A program made the translations under genes and the position numbers. A stretch of 23,809 bases of DNA from contig JAZQFS010000096.1 in the NCBI GenBank assembly GCA_045539625.1, positions 1 through 23,809 on the forward strand, given 5' to 3'. Below are positions 23,698 to 23,809 of this stretch, in pieces (position 1 is the first letter of the stretch; every line of letters begins with the position of its first letter). The stretch comes from UMGS1387 sp045539625. GTDB lineage: Bacteria; Bacillota; Clostridia; Oscillospirales; CAG-382. Under the pieces are notes generated by a model. The model was given only the letters and a program-made list of their open reading frames with translations, had not been told where the DNA came from and searched no databases.

Positions 23698-23809
23698 GTC
23701 GCAAAACCATTATGAAAGTTTAGGTCAAGCCTTTTCAAAGGCTTGCAGTTTCCAAAGACAGCGTCTTTGTTCGCCGTCCGCAGACGGCGAAACTCCTTAT
23801 GCTTCATAA
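23698..23809 (+). repeat. Intergenic repeat element, copy B (reaches the window edge)
   Basis: Matches 9933-10043 along its full visible length. Hairpins: CAAGCCTTT/AAAGGCTTG, CAAAGAC-AGC-GTCTTTG, and CGCCGTC-CGCA-GACGGCG (7-bp perfect stem). It may continue beyond the window. Confidence 0.88.

Overview
The window looks like chromosome from a low-to-moderate-GC Gram-positive gut-type clostridium (Oscillospirales/Ruminococcaceae-like; this is inference). The grounds are strong AGGAGG-type ribosome sites, textbook TTGACA-N17-TATAAT promoters, S-layer-homology (SLH) and InlB B-repeat surface proteins, a DUF4317 gene, and a pyrH-frr-cdsA core cluster. There is no rRNA, tRNA, CRISPR array, transposase or phage gene.

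Layout. (1) 1-52 holds the probable C-terminal end of an upstream gene, followed by a terminator and a ~130-bp inverted-repeat element. (2) 299-2811 is a two-gene sugar operon under a perfect consensus promoter: a YhcH/EbgC-like protein and a large cytoplasmic DUF6259-like putative glycoside hydrolase. (3) 3043-6289 is a 39-residue small ORF directly followed by a 1035-residue secreted protein with InlB-like repeats. (4) 6418-11030 is a housekeeping/hypothetical block: a sugar-isomerase-like TIM barrel (-), a ferritin-like protein (+), DUF4317 (-), a repeat-rich intergenic region, and a Cof-type HAD phosphatase (-). (5) 11152-14349 holds ribokinase, then pyrH (UMP kinase), frr (ribosome recycling factor) and cdsA (CDP-diglyceride synthase), with uppS absent from its usual place. 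(6) 14401-17045 has a small Xre-type repressor divergent from a secreted cysteine-amidase-like protein with four InlB repeats; two near-identical 19-bp palindromes lie over the shared promoter region. (7) 17264-23641 is a 2125-residue SLH surface protein that begins with two tandem cohesin-like domains, continues through long MBG/Ig-like superrepeats and ends in three SLH domains.

Three large exported proteins share one style: signal peptide, beta-rich repeats, InlB repeats. Two of them also share the unusual sequence AAPxMVGTV right at the signal-peptide cleavage region. An intergenic repeat family occurs at least twice (9933-10043 and 23698-23809) with compensatory changes in its hairpins, and a third inverted partial copy lies at 124-153. 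The most interesting signals are this repeat family, the twin-operator switch, the cohesin-SLH protein, and the small ORF/secreted-protein pair.
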